Shown piece by piece: positions 63,438-64,000 of a DNA stretch of 64,000 bases (its first letter is position 1; each line of letters starts with the position of its first letter). Under the pieces are notes generated by a model. It was not told where the DNA came from. It saw only the letters and a list, made by a program, of their open reading frames with translations, and ran no database searches. Both the position numbers and the translations under genes were made by a program. The DNA is from SIG588 sp045591985 (GTDB lineage Bacteria > Bacillota > Clostridia > Oscillospirales > Acutalibacteraceae), in NCBI GenBank assembly GCA_045591985.1, contig JAZNTV010000077.1:24141-88140 (forward strand). The letters run 5' to 3'.

Positions 63438-64000
63438 TTACTTATTCAACATATGAGACATTAAACGATATCCGATCTCCTCGTGGATCCCCGTGCGGCG
63501 TGCCTCTTCTTCGGTAAAGCGGGCGACACCGCTTTCTGTTTCGGCATTACTGCGGTATAACAAGTAGGGGACCGGATCAGACGTGTGTGTGCGAATTGTG
63601 AGCGGAGTGGGGTGGTCCGGGAGAATGAGAATGGTGTAATCACCCATTTCTTTCAATGCCTCGAGCAACGGCGCGAGGATGCGACGGTCGATATCTTCGA
63701 TTGCTTTTACCTTGTTTTGCGCTTCACCGCGGTGACCACACTCGTCGGGCCCTTCTAAGTGGATATATACGAAATCGCGGCCGCTTTTCAACTCGTTTAC
63801 GGCGGCGGCCAGTTTGCCTTCGTAGTTGGTATCGATGTAACCGGTAGCGCCGTCTACATCACACACGTGCATCTCGGCAATGCGGGCAATACCCTTAAGC
63901 AAATCGACCGCCGAGATCATTGAACCGTTGATACCGAAACGCTCGGTAAAGTTTTGCAAACTGGGACGACGCCCTTGCCCCCATAACCAAATGGCGTTGG
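63438..64000 (-). CDS. apgM: 2,3-bisphosphoglycerate-independent phosphoglycerate mutase, ApgM type, C-terminal part
   Basis: The last 187 codons are in the window; the start lies beyond base 64000. NAIWLWGQGRRP, FTERFGINGSMISAVDLLKGIA, YIHLEGPDECGHRG and LILPDHPTPL are typical of the archaeal-like ApgM family, with the last His/Asp as metal ligands. It interconverts 3- and 2-phosphoglycerate in glycolysis. It is also similar to phosphonopyruvate decarboxylase-related mutases, but the motifs favour ApgM. Confidence 0.9.
   Translation of the reverse strand, partial: NAIWLWGQGRRPSLQNFTERFGINGSMISAVDLLKGIARIAEMHVCDVDGATGYIDTNYEGKLAAAVNELKSGRDFVYIHLEGPDECGHRGEAQNKVKAIEDIDRRILAPLLEALKEMGDYTILILPDHPTPLTIRTHTSDPVPYLLYRSNAETESGVARFTEEEARRTGIHEEIGYRLMSHMLNK

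Overview
The window looks like chromosomal DNA of an endospore-forming, anaerobic Clostridia member, probably in the Oscillospirales/Ruminococcaceae neighbourhood. The reasons are Firmicutes-type gene order (ylxM-ffh-rpsP-khpA-rimM-trmD; M50 protease-scpA-scpB-DUF2953-gerW-dacB-rluB), strong purine-rich ribosome binding sites, TTGACA/TATAAT promoters, a GerW (YtfJ) and a GerA/SpoVAF-type spore protein, ThyX instead of ThyA, and type I dockerins. Base composition is even except for one AT-rich patch at about 62.5-63.4 kb. The genus cannot be fixed from sequence reading alone.

Layout: 0-1.7 kb, glycogen/maltodextrin breakdown on the minus strand (malQ, then glgP running off the left edge). 1.8-7 kb, a DD-carboxypeptidase, a PadR regulator with a membrane partner, an SMP-30/gluconolactonase-like protein, an ECF sigma factor with its probable membrane anti-sigma factor, and a DUF6062 Cys/His protein. 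7-11.3 kb, the SRP/ribosome-maturation operon and HPr. 11.3-13 kb, a MATE exporter and L28 on the minus strand. 13-18.5 kb, chromosome segregation, sporulation and cell-wall genes.

18.6-36.3 kb is the centrepiece: four tandem paralogous genes, each about 4.2-4.3 kb and each with its own promoter and terminator. They encode secreted proteins of about 1400 residues: signal peptide, N-terminal beta-sandwich-like domain, two successive Pectate_lyase_3-like beta-helix domains, a probable concanavalin-like domain, and a C-terminal type I dockerin. A fifth homologue at 56.6-59.1 kb keeps only the double beta-helix core, has no signal peptide or dockerin, and lies beside an intracellular-type GH29 alpha-L-fucosidase and an AraC regulator. 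This suggests cellulosome-like glycan processing outside the cell with a related activity inside it. No cohesin or scaffoldin is present in the window, so the anchoring partner must be elsewhere.

36.3-49.7 kb is housekeeping: thyX-tmk, a DUF2156 protein, a GNAT protein, a DJ-1 family protein, 5-formyl-THF cyclo-ligase, two tandem mltG genes (the second with a zinc ribbon), a U32 peptidase-like tRNA-modification protein, a transpeptidase PBP, two CobW-type GTPases (one with a His-rich repeat, one fused to a TIGR03943-like domain), and a GerA-family spore germination protein. 49.8-53.8 kb is a complete potABCD polyamine uptake operon behind a structured leader that can hide the potA ribosome binding site. 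53.8-64 kb holds an esterase, the AraC/GH29/beta-helix cluster, apt, a HAD phosphatase, an ABC exporter, a small AT-rich module (membrane protein and divergent XRE regulator) and the C-terminal part of apgM.

There is no stretch over 300 bases without a gene, and no tRNA, rRNA, IS element or CRISPR array was recognised. The best candidates for something undescribed are the dockerin double-beta-helix family with its cytoplasmic relative and the potA leader RNA.
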